From positions 1-13,013 of the forward strand of contig JANNQW010000193.1 in NCBI GenBank assembly GCA_031400955.1: a DNA stretch of 13,013 nt, given 5' to 3'. Each line of letters starts with the position of its first letter. Within the stretch, counting starts at the first letter, position 1. The stretch is from VFKE01 sp031400955 (GTDB lineage Bacteria > Verrucomicrobiota > Verrucomicrobiia > Verrucomicrobiales > Verrucomicrobiaceae). The notes below the pieces were generated by a model that searched no databases, was not told where the DNA came from, and saw only the letters and a program-made list of their open reading frames with translations. Below are positions 1 through 6,762 of this stretch, in pieces. The position numbers and the translations under genes were made by a program.

Positions 1-141
1 CTGGCCATGAGCCACGGCGGCCCGCACATACCAGAACGTCAGCGCCACCAGCACCAGGCAAACAGACATGCAAAGCCAACGCGGCGCGGGATTTTCCGCC
101 CCGACGATGGAATTCGCCAGTGTCTTGAAACACTTCTTCAT
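1..141 (-). CDS. Unidentified membrane protein, N-terminal fragment cut by the window edge
   Basis: An open frame enters from the left edge on the minus strand and shows only its first 47 residues. It begins MKKCFKTLANSIVG and runs into a hydrophobic segment (about residues 23-40, WLCMSVCLVLVALTFWYV) that is either a signal anchor or a first transmembrane helix. Third codon positions are strongly G or C, as in the neighbouring genes, which supports real coding. An ATG nine codons upstream (at 168) is in frame, but those extra codons have weaker third-position bias, so I prefer 141. Neither start has a Shine-Dalgarno sequence. The gene is divergent from the photolyase. I do not recognise the family, and the visible part is too short to assign a function. 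Confidence 0.5.
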   Translation of the reverse strand, partial: MKKCFKTLANSIVGAENPAPRWLCMSVCLVLVALTFWYVRAAVAHGQ

Positions 142-214
142 GCAGGTGCGATGCCATAAACTATCCATGAAAAATTACCAGCGCCCAATTCCACTCCGGC
201 ACGTAATCAGTTAC
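142..214. promoter_or_regulatory. Divergent intergenic region, presumed promoters
   Basis: This short gap lies between the starts of the left-edge membrane protein (minus) and the photolyase (plus), so promoters for both must lie here or overlap the coding ends. I see no clear pair of -35 and -10 boxes and no operator-like palindrome. The alternative starts at 167 (plus) and 168 (minus) share the same CATG, so choosing the longer forms would leave no gap at all. The call rests on gene arrangement only. Confidence 0.25.
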
Positions 215-1600
215 ATGCACCGTGTCAGCATTCACTGGTTCCGCCGTGACCTTCGCCTCACCGACAACACCGCCCTGCATCACGCAGCGCGCTCTACTGA
301 GCAGCTCATCCCCGTCTTCATCCTGAGCGACTGGCGGAAGCACCATCAGTGGACCGGAGCCGCGCGTCAGCAGTTCCTCTGCGGCTGCTTGGAATCACTA
401 GCCGGGGATCTCACTGTGGCAAACTCAAGGTTGATCCTCCGCCAGGGACGTGCAGACGAAGAACTCGAAAAACTGATCCGCGAAACCGGTGCGACCGCAG
501 TCTTCACCAATCGCGATCCCGATCCCTATGGCAAAGCGATGGAACAGAAAGTTGCCAGCGTCTGTGCCCGGCTCGGGGTAGAATTCAATTCTTTCAAAGA
601 CAGCGTTCTACACGAGGCAGTTGAGGTTCTTACCGGTGAAGGAAAACCTTATCGTGTCTACACGCCCTACTCCAGGAACTGGCTCTCGCTCCCCAAGCCC
701 GCGCCATCGCCCCGCGTGAAATCGTTTGGCGCTGCAGCCACCGTCCCCAGCCTCCCACTGCCAACACTCAAAACTTGGAGCTTGCACCCGGGTGCTCCTC
801 TGATTCCCGAACCGGGCGAACGCGCCGCGCGTGACCGCATGAAGCAATTCACGGAATCCGCCATTCTCGGCAAATACTCCCAGCACCGGAACCTGCCGGC
901 GGGCCGGACCACTTCGCAACTCAGCCAGGATTTGCGCTTTGGCTTGATCTCCATCCGCGAACTCTACGCGCACTGCACTGCGGCAGGCAGCGATGCCTCC
1001 ATCCTGACCTACATCAAAGAACTCGCTTGGCGGGAATTCTACATGGCTGTGCTTCACCACTGGCCCGAAGTCTTGGAACACGAATTCAACGCGGACTTCC
1101 GCAATGTCCCCTGGCCCGGCGAAGACCCCGCGTTCGATGCCTGGAAGCAGGGCCGCACCGGATTCCCCATCGTCGATGCCGGCATCCGCCAGCTCCTCGC
1201 GACCGGCCTGATGCACAACCGCGTCCGCATGATCACCGCCATGTTCCTGACCAAAGACCTGCACGTTCATTGGCGGCTCGGTGAAAGCTTTTTTATGCAA
1301 CATCTTGTGGATGGCGAAATCGCCAGCAACAACGGCGGCTGGCAGTGGAGCGCTGGCACCGGAGCCGATGCCGCGCCCTATTTCCGCATCCAAAATCCCT
1401 GGACGCAAACGAAATCATACGATCCAGACGGCACCTATATCAAACAATGGTTGCCGGAACTCGCCGACGTTCCCACCGCCGATTTGATGACGCCGACGAT
1501 CCGGCCTTTGTCGCCCGACTATCCCCTTCCCATCATAGATCACTCCGTTGAACGCATTCGGACACTCGAACGATTCAAGCACGCTCGAATCAAACGGTGA
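215..1600 (+). CDS. phrB: Class I CPD DNA photolyase
   Basis: This is a flavoenzyme that splits UV-induced cyclobutane pyrimidine dimers with blue light. The 461-aa product is full length for the family (E. coli PhrB is 472). The N-terminal antenna domain opens with HWFRRDLRLTDN (residues 7-18). The FAD-binding domain covers about 205-461 and contains WREFY (272-276), GLMHNR (331-336) and NNGGWQW (372-378). By spacing against E. coli PhrB, the electron-transfer tryptophan triad is W300, W353 and W376, the flavin-tuning asparagine is N372, and the dimer-binding residues E269, W272, N335 and W378 are all present. This favours CPD repair over a (6-4) photolyase or cryptochrome. The start at 215 places the family N-terminus immediately after the Met; the frame stays open to 68, but the upstream 49 codons do not resemble the family. 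There is no Shine-Dalgarno sequence. The stop lies 3 bp from the stop of the convergent lipoprotein gene. Confidence 0.95.
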   Translation: MHRVSIHWFRRDLRLTDNTALHHAARSTEQLIPVFILSDWRKHHQWTGAARQQFLCGCLESLAGDLTVANSRLILRQGRADEELEKLIRETGATAVFTNRDPDPYGKAMEQKVASVCARLGVEFNSFKDSVLHEAVEVLTGEGKPYRVYTPYSRNWLSLPKPAPSPRVKSFGAAATVPSLPLPTLKTWSLHPGAPLIPEPGERAARDRMKQFTESAILGKYSQHRNLPAGRTTSQLSQDLRFGLISIRELYAHCTAAGSDASILTYIKELAWREFYMAVLHHWPEVLEHEFNADFRNVPWPGEDPAFDAWKQGRTGFPIVDAGIRQLLATGLMHNRVRMITAMFLTKDLHVHWRLGESFFMQHLVDGEIASNNGGWQWSAGTGADAAPYFRIQNPWTQTKSYDPDGTYIKQWLPELADVPTADLMTPTIRPLSPDYPLPIIDHSVERIRTLERFKHARIKR

Positions 1601-1603
1601 TGC

Positions 1604-2539
1604 TCAAAGCCCGGCCACCTTCTCCATTGCGGCCACATTGTCTTTCATCACACTGAGGAAATCCCCCTTGTCCGGTGTGTTGGCGCAGGGATCAAACACC
1701 ACACTGTCGAGCCCTAGGGTCTTGATCTTCGCGATCGATTCCTTCGCAGGATCCCCCTCCCATACCATCCATTTCGCCGGATGCGCCGCCATGATCTTCT
1801 TCAAGTCTTCCATCTGCGCTTCGCTCGGAATTCCATCCGGCTCCCAGAGCACAGCTTCGAGATTGATCCCGTAACGTAGGGCCCAATACTGATAAACCGG
1901 ATGCGACGCAACGAAGGGCTGGTTCGCCAGTTTCTTCCCGACTGCAACCATCCGCGAGTCGAGCGCGAGCAGATCCTTCTTAAGATCATCAAAGTTGAGT
2001 GCAAAATGCTCGACACTCTCCGGCTTCAGAAGCTTGAGCGCATCGCAAACTGTGTCCGCTTGGGCGATGGCCTGCTGAAAATCTAACCAGGTTGTGAAGG
2101 CAGTGCCGTCATGCGAATGCTCGCCCTGTTTTCCGTGGCTATGAGTCACAGTGCTTTTCACGATGATATACTTGTCCCGAAAGGATGACGAAGTGTCCAC
2201 GAGTTTTGATTCCGGCAGCGTCATTTTCTCAGCCCACTTTGAATAAGTAGCACCATTCATCACGATGAGATCAGCCTCCTGAAGTGCGGCGACCTGGGCA
2301 TCCGACGGCTGCCAGAATGCGGGGTCTGTTTCATTTGGCACATCAAAGACTATCTCAACTTCGTGTCCGCCGATTCTCTGAACAAAGTATGCGAGCGGGT
2401 AGTTGGCAGTGGAAACCCGAAGTAGTCCAGATTTCGCGACCTGACCGGGCGTTGGGGCAGCTTGTTTCTCGCAAGAACAGGCGAGAACGATGAAGGCGCT
2501 CACACCAGCAAGTTGGCGAACGAATGAAAATGGAATCAT
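1604..2539 (-). CDS. ZnuA/TroA-type metal ABC substrate-binding lipoprotein, divergent ligands
   Basis: This resembles the periplasmic cluster A-I binding proteins that deliver zinc or manganese to ABC importers. It has 311 aa. A lipoprotein signal ends at a lipobox VLAC, with C21 the likely lipidated residue. Family landmarks are PSDAQVAALQEADLIVMNG (78-96), a short His-rich loop (H133, H135, H141, H143), WLDF (151-154), SHPVYQYW (212-219) and VVFDP (280-284). The third and fourth metal ligands appear kept as H213 and D283. The first His (family DPHSYEP) aligns with A74, and the second (family DPHxWLDP) aligns with T150. No permease or ATPase gene is nearby. The ATG overlaps the stop of the upstream phosphodiesterase gene by 4 bp (ATGA), which implies translational coupling. 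The family call is secure, but the ligand, and whether it binds metal at all, is uncertain. Confidence 0.85.
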   Translation of the reverse strand: MIPFSFVRQLAGVSAFIVLACSCEKQAAPTPGQVAKSGLLRVSTANYPLAYFVQRIGGHEVEIVFDVPNETDPAFWQPSDAQVAALQEADLIVMNGATYSKWAEKMTLPESKLVDTSSSFRDKYIIVKSTVTHSHGKQGEHSHDGTAFTTWLDFQQAIAQADTVCDALKLLKPESVEHFALNFDDLKKDLLALDSRMVAVGKKLANQPFVASHPVYQYWALRYGINLEAVLWEPDGIPSEAQMEDLKKIMAAHPAKWMVWEGDPAKESIAKIKTLGLDSVVFDPCANTPDKGDFLSVMKDNVAAMEKVAGL

Positions 2540-3267
2540 AGTTTGTGGTGCAAAGTTTTGCTCAGCAATGCCGGTCTGTTCGTGGTGATCCCGTCAACAC
2601 CGGCTGCCGCAAGATGCCTTGCCAGCTCCATGTCGTCCACCGTCCAAACATAAATTTTCAGTCCCGCCCGGTGAGCCTTTTCCACTCGCGCACGATCCAG
2701 CGGCCATGATGCTTTCAAATCCAGCGCATCCAATCCGCTGTTTGCCGCAGCTTTCATCACCTCGCCAAATGAAAAGAACGAAGGCCGGCCGATCACCCAG
2801 GCGTGCTCCACTTCCGGCAGTAGCTTCTTCGATTGCAAAAGCAGTTGATGTTCGAAGGCAATGACGCAAATGCGCGACGCCTCCAGCCCGCTTCGTGCGA
2901 TGCAACGCTTCAGTTCCGGGAGCATGTCCGGGCCTCCCTTAAGTTCAAGGAACACACGACCCGTCTCCGGCACTGACGAAAGCACCTCATCGAGCAGCGG
3001 GACGCACTCACCGGCCCATTGCACATCCTTCCACGCGCCTACGTCGAATTTTTTCAGCTCCGAAGCATCAAGTGCGCTAACTTTGCTGCGGGAGCCTGCC
3101 ACACGTCGCAAGTCGGCGTCATGGATCACAGCGATTCGACCATCGCGTGTCAGACGCAAATCCATCTCTACTGCGTCCGCACCGTGTTCCCACGCGACGC
3201 GGAAAGCCGCAAGCGTGTTCTCCGGCGCATCAGCCGATGCGCCGCGGTGGGCGATGACAGCGGTCAT
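2536..3267 (-). CDS. Glycerophosphodiester phosphodiesterase, cytosolic (UgpQ-like)
   Basis: This enzyme hydrolyses glycerophosphodiesters from phospholipid turnover to glycerol 3-phosphate and an alcohol. The 243-aa product has no signal peptide, which matches the length and cytosolic location of the UgpQ branch. The GDPD TIM barrel starts at once with AHRGAS (6-11), followed by PENT (15-18), the metal ligands E34 and D36 in EMDLRLT, the catalytic H49 in VIHD, LELKGG (107-112), YVWTVDD (206-212) and DGITTNRP (225-232). H7, R8, E16 and H49 are all present, so it should be active. In-frame stop codons lie immediately upstream of the ATG, which fixes the start. No Shine-Dalgarno sequence is visible. 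It is the first gene of a two-gene unit with the metal-binding lipoprotein, and the biochemical link between the two is not obvious. Confidence 0.93.
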   Translation of the reverse strand: MTAVIAHRGASADAPENTLAAFRVAWEHGADAVEMDLRLTRDGRIAVIHDADLRRVAGSRSKVSALDASELKKFDVGAWKDVQWAGECVPLLDEVLSSVPETGRVFLELKGGPDMLPELKRCIARSGLEASRICVIAFEHQLLLQSKKLLPEVEHAWVIGRPSFFSFGEVMKAAANSGLDALDLKASWPLDRARVEKAHRAGLKIYVWTVDDMELARHLAAAGVDGITTNRPALLSKTLHHKL

Positions 3268-3468
3268 TCAGGATCATGTCATGTGAAACTCAACATGCCA
3301 GTGTTGTTATCTGGGCCAGAGTCTGCGATCAACCAATAAATATACGTGAAGCACTCACCGACGCGCATCAAGGCCTGCAATAAACCTTCGCCTCGGACTG
3401 ACTTGCTTAACGTTTCCGGCGCGTGACTTCGGCTCAAGCCTATTGTAATTATCCTTGCCTGGATGACA
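3268..3468. other. Intergenic spacer between oxidase operon and GDPD unit
   Basis: This is 201 bp without a convincing gene. An open frame of 65 codons on the minus strand crosses it (3279-3476) and overlaps the end of the DUF420 gene; its product has no recognisable features and I regard it as chance. I see no stem with a T tract that would end the oxidase transcript, only a weak GGC/GCC stem at 3431-3440. I also see no clear promoter for the GDPD gene, although the stretch near 3328-3345 is AT-rich. Read-through from the oxidase operon into the GDPD unit is therefore possible. Confidence 0.4.
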
Positions 3469-3891
3469 TCACACAAACCACACGTAGCACATCAGATATA
3501 TGATCACTCCAGTGACCGAGACGTAGAGCCACACGGGCAGCGCCCATCGCGCGATGCGCATGTGTTTGTCGAATCGCTTCCGTATAGCTGGAATCACCGT
3601 CATCAGCACCAAGGGCACGTTTACCATGGCCAGAATCACATGTGAAATCAGCAGCGGAAAATATACCAGCCGGCTCCAGCCCTTGCCTTGAAATGGGAAA
3701 CTGCCAACCTTCAGGTGGTAGATGACATAACTCGCCAGAAAAGCGATGGAGACAAGCAGCGCCAGCACCATGAACGCGATATGTGCGGCCTGTTTGCGCC
3801 GCTTGATGCAGATCCATCCGCAGACCAGCAGGATGGCAGCGGCACTGTTCAGCGTGGCGTTCAGCGCGGGGAGTTCGTAGAGTTCAAACAT
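3469..3891 (-). CDS. DUF420 membrane protein, CtaM-like oxidase assembly factor
   Basis: This is a 140-aa integral membrane protein with four predicted helices (about 15-28, 37-57, 78-100 and 117-138). It carries the DUF420 hallmarks: LPALNATLN near the N-terminus, paired histidines H37 and H59 (FLASYVIYH), H84 after YFPLLISH, and H110 followed by IARWALPVWLYVSVTGV. DUF420 includes CtaM of Staphylococcus, which is required for activity of aa3-family oxidases, and its genes commonly sit with SCO and haem A synthesis genes, as here. The conserved histidines suggest handling of metal or haem, which is inference. It is the last gene of the oxidase operon and starts 15 bp after the SCO stop. Confidence 0.88.
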   Translation of the reverse strand: MFELYELPALNATLNSAAAILLVCGWICIKRRKQAAHIAFMVLALLVSIAFLASYVIYHLKVGSFPFQGKGWSRLVYFPLLISHVILAMVNVPLVLMTVIPAIRKRFDKHMRIARWALPVWLYVSVTGVIIYLMCYVWFV

Positions 3892-3906
3892 AGAATCGAC
3901 TGGGCA

Positions 3907-4692
3907 TCAGGCGTTGGCACGGGCGCGACCTTCGCGGATGCGCATCACGATGAGAAAGAGAATGCTGCCGCCGATCAAGCCCATGAAGGCATAGAAACCG
4001 AAGGATGACCGCCCTGGTGCATTTACTTGGGAAAGCAGGGTGCGCATGTCCTTGCGGATTTTTTCCTGATAAAACTCGCGAATCTCTTTGTCAGGCGAAC
4101 CGATGTCGTAGAAGCCGCGCACCTGGCCGAGGTGATCCACCAGAGCCACGCGCATGTCATGAGCATACTTGTCATCAGGCGTAAGCCGCTCGTTTTCCGG
4201 GACATCGCGCACTTCGTTAAATCCGAAATAGCGGGTCATGTAGATGCGGAGATCATCTTTGACGCCATTGAGAAACCACCAGTTGTCGCCCTTGATGCCA
4301 AATTTCTCGGTGTAATCTCGCATGAGCTCCGGCGTGTCATCGGGATCCACGCTGAAGGAGACAAAGTGCATGTTGGGTTCAGCAGCAAAATCTTTATAGA
4401 GTCGGATCACCTCCCCCACAACTCCCGGGCAGCCGCGCGGACAGCGGGTGAAAACCCAGCTGGCCACGAAAACCTTGCCCTTGAGTTCCTTGAGTTCGAC
4501 CGTGCGGCCGCTGCGCTCGGTGAGCACGAGATTTTTCTCCAGCCGCTTCTGAATGGGTAGCCGGTCTGACATCTGATCGCGCTTCAGCTTGAACATATAG
4601 TTCCAGAAGATGACCAGACCCAGCGCAATGATCACGATGGGAATCCAGATCGTGATCGGATTGATGGGAGGACGGGATGGTTTGTCGTTCAT
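3907..4692 (-). CDS. sco: SCO1/SenC copper chaperone for the CuA site
   Basis: This is a membrane-anchored thioredoxin-fold protein that delivers copper to, or reduces the thiols of, CuA on oxidase subunit II. It has 261 aa. An N-terminal anchor covers about 13-33. The copper site is C84 and C88 in CPRGCP together with H178 in YAHDMRVALVD, the position of the family His when counted back from LVD. The usual order Asp-His reads His-Asp here. A second hydrophobic segment (about 231-250) followed by an Arg-rich tail gives a C-terminal transmembrane helix, which classical SCO proteins lack, so both ends are predicted cytoplasmic. The frame stays open far upstream, into ctaB; I place the start at the ATG just before the anchor, 11 bp after the ctaB stop. 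It lies between ctaB and the DUF420 gene. Confidence 0.93.
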   Translation of the reverse strand: MNDKPSRPPINPITIWIPIVIIALGLVIFWNYMFKLKRDQMSDRLPIQKRLEKNLVLTERSGRTVELKELKGKVFVASWVFTRCPRGCPGVVGEVIRLYKDFAAEPNMHFVSFSVDPDDTPELMRDYTEKFGIKGDNWWFLNGVKDDLRIYMTRYFGFNEVRDVPENERLTPDDKYAHDMRVALVDHLGQVRGFYDIGSPDKEIREFYQEKIRKDMRTLLSQVNAPGRSSFGFYAFMGLIGGSILFLIVMRIREGRARANA

Positions 4693-4703
4693 ACGAATAT
4701 CAG

Positions 4704-5660
4704 TCAGGTTCCGCGTCGCCAGAAGACGGCGGTGATCACCAGCAGCAACGGAAGGTAGAGCAGCGTGAAAAGAAAGAGCTTTCTTGCCGAAATGTGATCG
4801 CGCGTCCGGTAGAAGCGCAGTGCGAGCAAAATGAGCACGCCATTGACCAGAAGAGCGGGCACGAGAAACCAGACTCCGGTCTGCCCCGTCATCACCGGCA
4901 GAAACATCAGGGCAGCCGCCAGCACGGAAAAGAGCAGCGCCAGACAGGCGGTCAGCGTGCCTTCGTGATCTTCGTTGGCCCACATGATGAACCCGCCCCT
5001 GCGATATTCATCACGATACATCCAGTTGATGGCGAGAAAATGCGGCAACTGCCAGAGAAAAAGGAGCAGGAAAAGATACACAGCACCGGACGCAAAGAAG
5101 ATGGAGACACGGAAATAAGAATGTTCATCGTGCGGTTGTCCCATCGCACCGGCCCAGCCGATGAGCGGGGGGAGCGCACCGGAGACCGCGCCGATGATGG
5201 TGTTCCAAGCCGAGCGTTGTTTGAGCGGAGTATAAATAAAGAGATAGACTGCGAGCGTCAGAGCGGTAATGGCGGCGGCTTCGACGTTGACCATGCGAGC
5301 GAGATGGATCAAGGAGAAGGCGCTGAGGAGCCAGCCCATGGCAAAGGCCATGCCCGGCTCAACACGAAGTGCGGGCAGCGGGCGATCTGCAGTGCGTTTC
5401 ATGCGCGAGTCGGGCTCGATCTCCATGAGTTGATTGAAGATGGCCGCGCCGAATGCGGCCAACGTTGCTCCGATCAAGGTGTGCAGCAGCAGCGAGAAAT
5501 TGATACTGCCCTTGCTGTTGAGCCAGAAGCCGAAGAATGTGGTGATGATGACCAGCGCGCTGAGTCGGAATTTCGTAAGCGAAAGAAAATCGGCGCGCGA
5601 CACGCCGAGCCCTCGCGCAACGGGGCGCGCGGTGGTGTCGGGATTGACGGTCTCGGGCAT
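4704..5660 (-). CDS. ctaB: Haem O synthase (protohaem IX farnesyltransferase)
   Basis: This is a polytopic UbiA-family prenyltransferase that adds a farnesyl group to haem B to make haem O, the first step towards haem A. It has 318 aa, the usual length, and about nine hydrophobic segments. The first prenyl-diphosphate motif is N76 ... E80 ... D84 followed by MKRTADRPLP (87-96), a conservative Asp-to-Glu change at the first acidic position. The second motif region is WQLPHFLAINWMYRDEY (203-219), followed by GGFIM. The first ~20 residues are polar and variable, as usual. It starts 9 bp after the ctaA stop and is followed 11 bp later by the SCO gene. Making haem O and haem A next to the oxidase genes is standard for aa3 operons and supports a haem A-containing enzyme. 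Confidence 0.95.
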   Translation of the reverse strand: MPETVNPDTTARPVARGLGVSRADFLSLTKFRLSALVIITTFFGFWLNSKGSINFSLLLHTLIGATLAAFGAAIFNQLMEIEPDSRMKRTADRPLPALRVEPGMAFAMGWLLSAFSLIHLARMVNVEAAAITALTLAVYLFIYTPLKQRSAWNTIIGAVSGALPPLIGWAGAMGQPHDEHSYFRVSIFFASGAVYLFLLLFLWQLPHFLAINWMYRDEYRRGGFIMWANEDHEGTLTACLALLFSVLAAALMFLPVMTGQTGVWFLVPALLVNGVLILLALRFYRTRDHISARKLFLFTLLYLPLLLVITAVFWRRGT

Positions 5661-5669
5661 GGCGGGAGT

Positions 5670-6701
5670 CTAGCTGATTGCGCGCGTTGCACCAGACGTG
5701 CTCGCGGAAACCTCGCGTCGGGCTGCGAGCAGCCAGAGGAAGAGTGCACTGACCAGCAATGATGACGCACCGATGTGCAGGACTTGCGCGAGGCGGACGA
5801 TGCCGATCTGAGAGAGCACCAGTCCGAGCAGCATCTGCAAGAAAATCAGCGCGACGATGACGACCTCCAGCCAGCGCCAGCGCCCAGCGGTTTGCCACAT
5901 GACGACGGCAAACCAGAGGCTCGCCGCGAAAATAACCCAGGAGAAACTGCGATGCATCAAATAGACCAGACTGTTTTCGAGTTCAGAAGTCCAGGCCGAA
6001 CGAGACTGATGCGCGTGCAACAGTGAGAGTTGATCCGTCAGTTCCCGAACTTGTGAACCCATGACGCCCTCAATAATCACCAGCAGAAAAATAACCCACA
6101 CGAGCAGGCGAATCCGCCACGCCACTCGATCATGGAGGGCGATTCTCCAAGGCCGATCAGTCCCGCGCCAGGCAACGAAGACGAGCACGCACTGAAGCAG
6201 GATCGCCAGCGCCATGTGCAGCGTGATGATGCCGGGCTTCAATCCGCTGATGACCACGCGCGCTCCCAGCCATGCGTTTAATAGAACCAGGAAAAGCGCG
6301 CCGAGCGAGGCCAGAGTGACGCCGGGACGTCCCAGCTTGATTTGTCCGAATGAAAAAATGCACAAGATCAGAACGCTGATTCCAACGGGCACGGTGGAGA
6401 GACGGTTGATGTATTCTATCCAGGTCGAAACTGGATCGAACTCCGCGCGCAACGATTCGGTGGTGATGCTTGATGGATCGCGCCCCAGACGCGCTGCCTT
6501 GGTCCGAAACTTGTCCAGATCAAGTTTTTTGAAATCAATGTCCTTGGCGCTGGCCGGAGGCACCCAGCAGCCGTAGCAGAAAGGCCAGTCAGGACAGCCC
6601 AGTCCGGAACCCGTGGCGCGCACGACCGCGCCCATGAAGATCAGCAGCTCGACCGCAATGAAGGCGATGAGCGCGAGTCGTTGAAAGCGTGTCCAGGTCA
6701 T
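5670..6701 (-). CDS. ctaA: Haem A synthase (COX15/CtaA family)
   Basis: This membrane enzyme oxidises the C8 methyl of haem O to a formyl group to give haem A. It has 343 aa, about eight helices and the expected two-fold repeat. Landmarks are VRATGSGLGCPDWPFC (27-42) with C36, C42 and C45 in the first outer loop, WIEYINRL (94-101), LGARVVISGLKP (145-156), H162 in TLHMALA, H250 in YLMHRSFSW and H309 in VLHIG. Three of the four haem-ligand histidines are therefore present; the fourth, in the family motif EYxHR, is Asn here (N99), while the catalytic-loop E96 is kept. It starts 61 bp after the subunit II stop, the second-largest gap in the operon. No Shine-Dalgarno sequence is seen. Confidence 0.93.
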   Translation of the reverse strand: MTWTRFQRLALIAFIAVELLIFMGAVVRATGSGLGCPDWPFCYGCWVPPASAKDIDFKKLDLDKFRTKAARLGRDPSSITTESLRAEFDPVSTWIEYINRLSTVPVGISVLILCIFSFGQIKLGRPGVTLASLGALFLVLLNAWLGARVVISGLKPGIITLHMALAILLQCVLVFVAWRGTDRPWRIALHDRVAWRIRLLVWVIFLLVIIEGVMGSQVRELTDQLSLLHAHQSRSAWTSELENSLVYLMHRSFSWVIFAASLWFAVVMWQTAGRWRWLEVVIVALIFLQMLLGLVLSQIGIVRLAQVLHIGASSLLVSALFLWLLAARREVSASTSGATRAIS

Positions 6702-6762
6702 GGCATCGCGGCCACCCGGCCTTTCTTGCTGGAAGGAACATCCCTGAGGGAGCCAGCATCCG

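Noticed and set aside
68..214. N-terminal extension of the photolyase to the first in-frame ATG at 68
   Set aside because: The 49 extra residues do not look like any photolyase N-terminus, and the region overlaps the divergent membrane-protein start with good codon bias on the other strand.
608..1408. Long open frame (266 codons) antisense to the photolyase
   Set aside because: It lies wholly inside a gene with all catalytic residues. Its product has no recognisable motif, and it arises from GC-rich third positions of the sense strand.
3279..3476. 65-codon minus-strand frame in the spacer between DUF420 and GDPD
   Set aside because: It overlaps the end of the DUF420 gene in another frame, has no motif or hydrophobic pattern, and no supporting start context.
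4693..4983. Upstream extension of the SCO frame into ctaB
   Set aside because: The extra 97 codons are another frame of ctaB and rich in Arg, His and Ala. The ATG at 4692 sits just before the membrane anchor.
4677..5762. 361-codon plus-strand open frame across ctaB
   Set aside because: It is antisense to a fully recognisable haem O synthase, and its translation is low-complexity, rich in Glu, Arg and Gln, typical of a mirrored membrane-protein gene.
6741..6751. Palindrome TCCCTGAGGGA between ctaC and ctaA as a terminator
   Set aside because: The loop would be a single base and no T tract follows on either strand. A terminator here would also split functionally linked genes.
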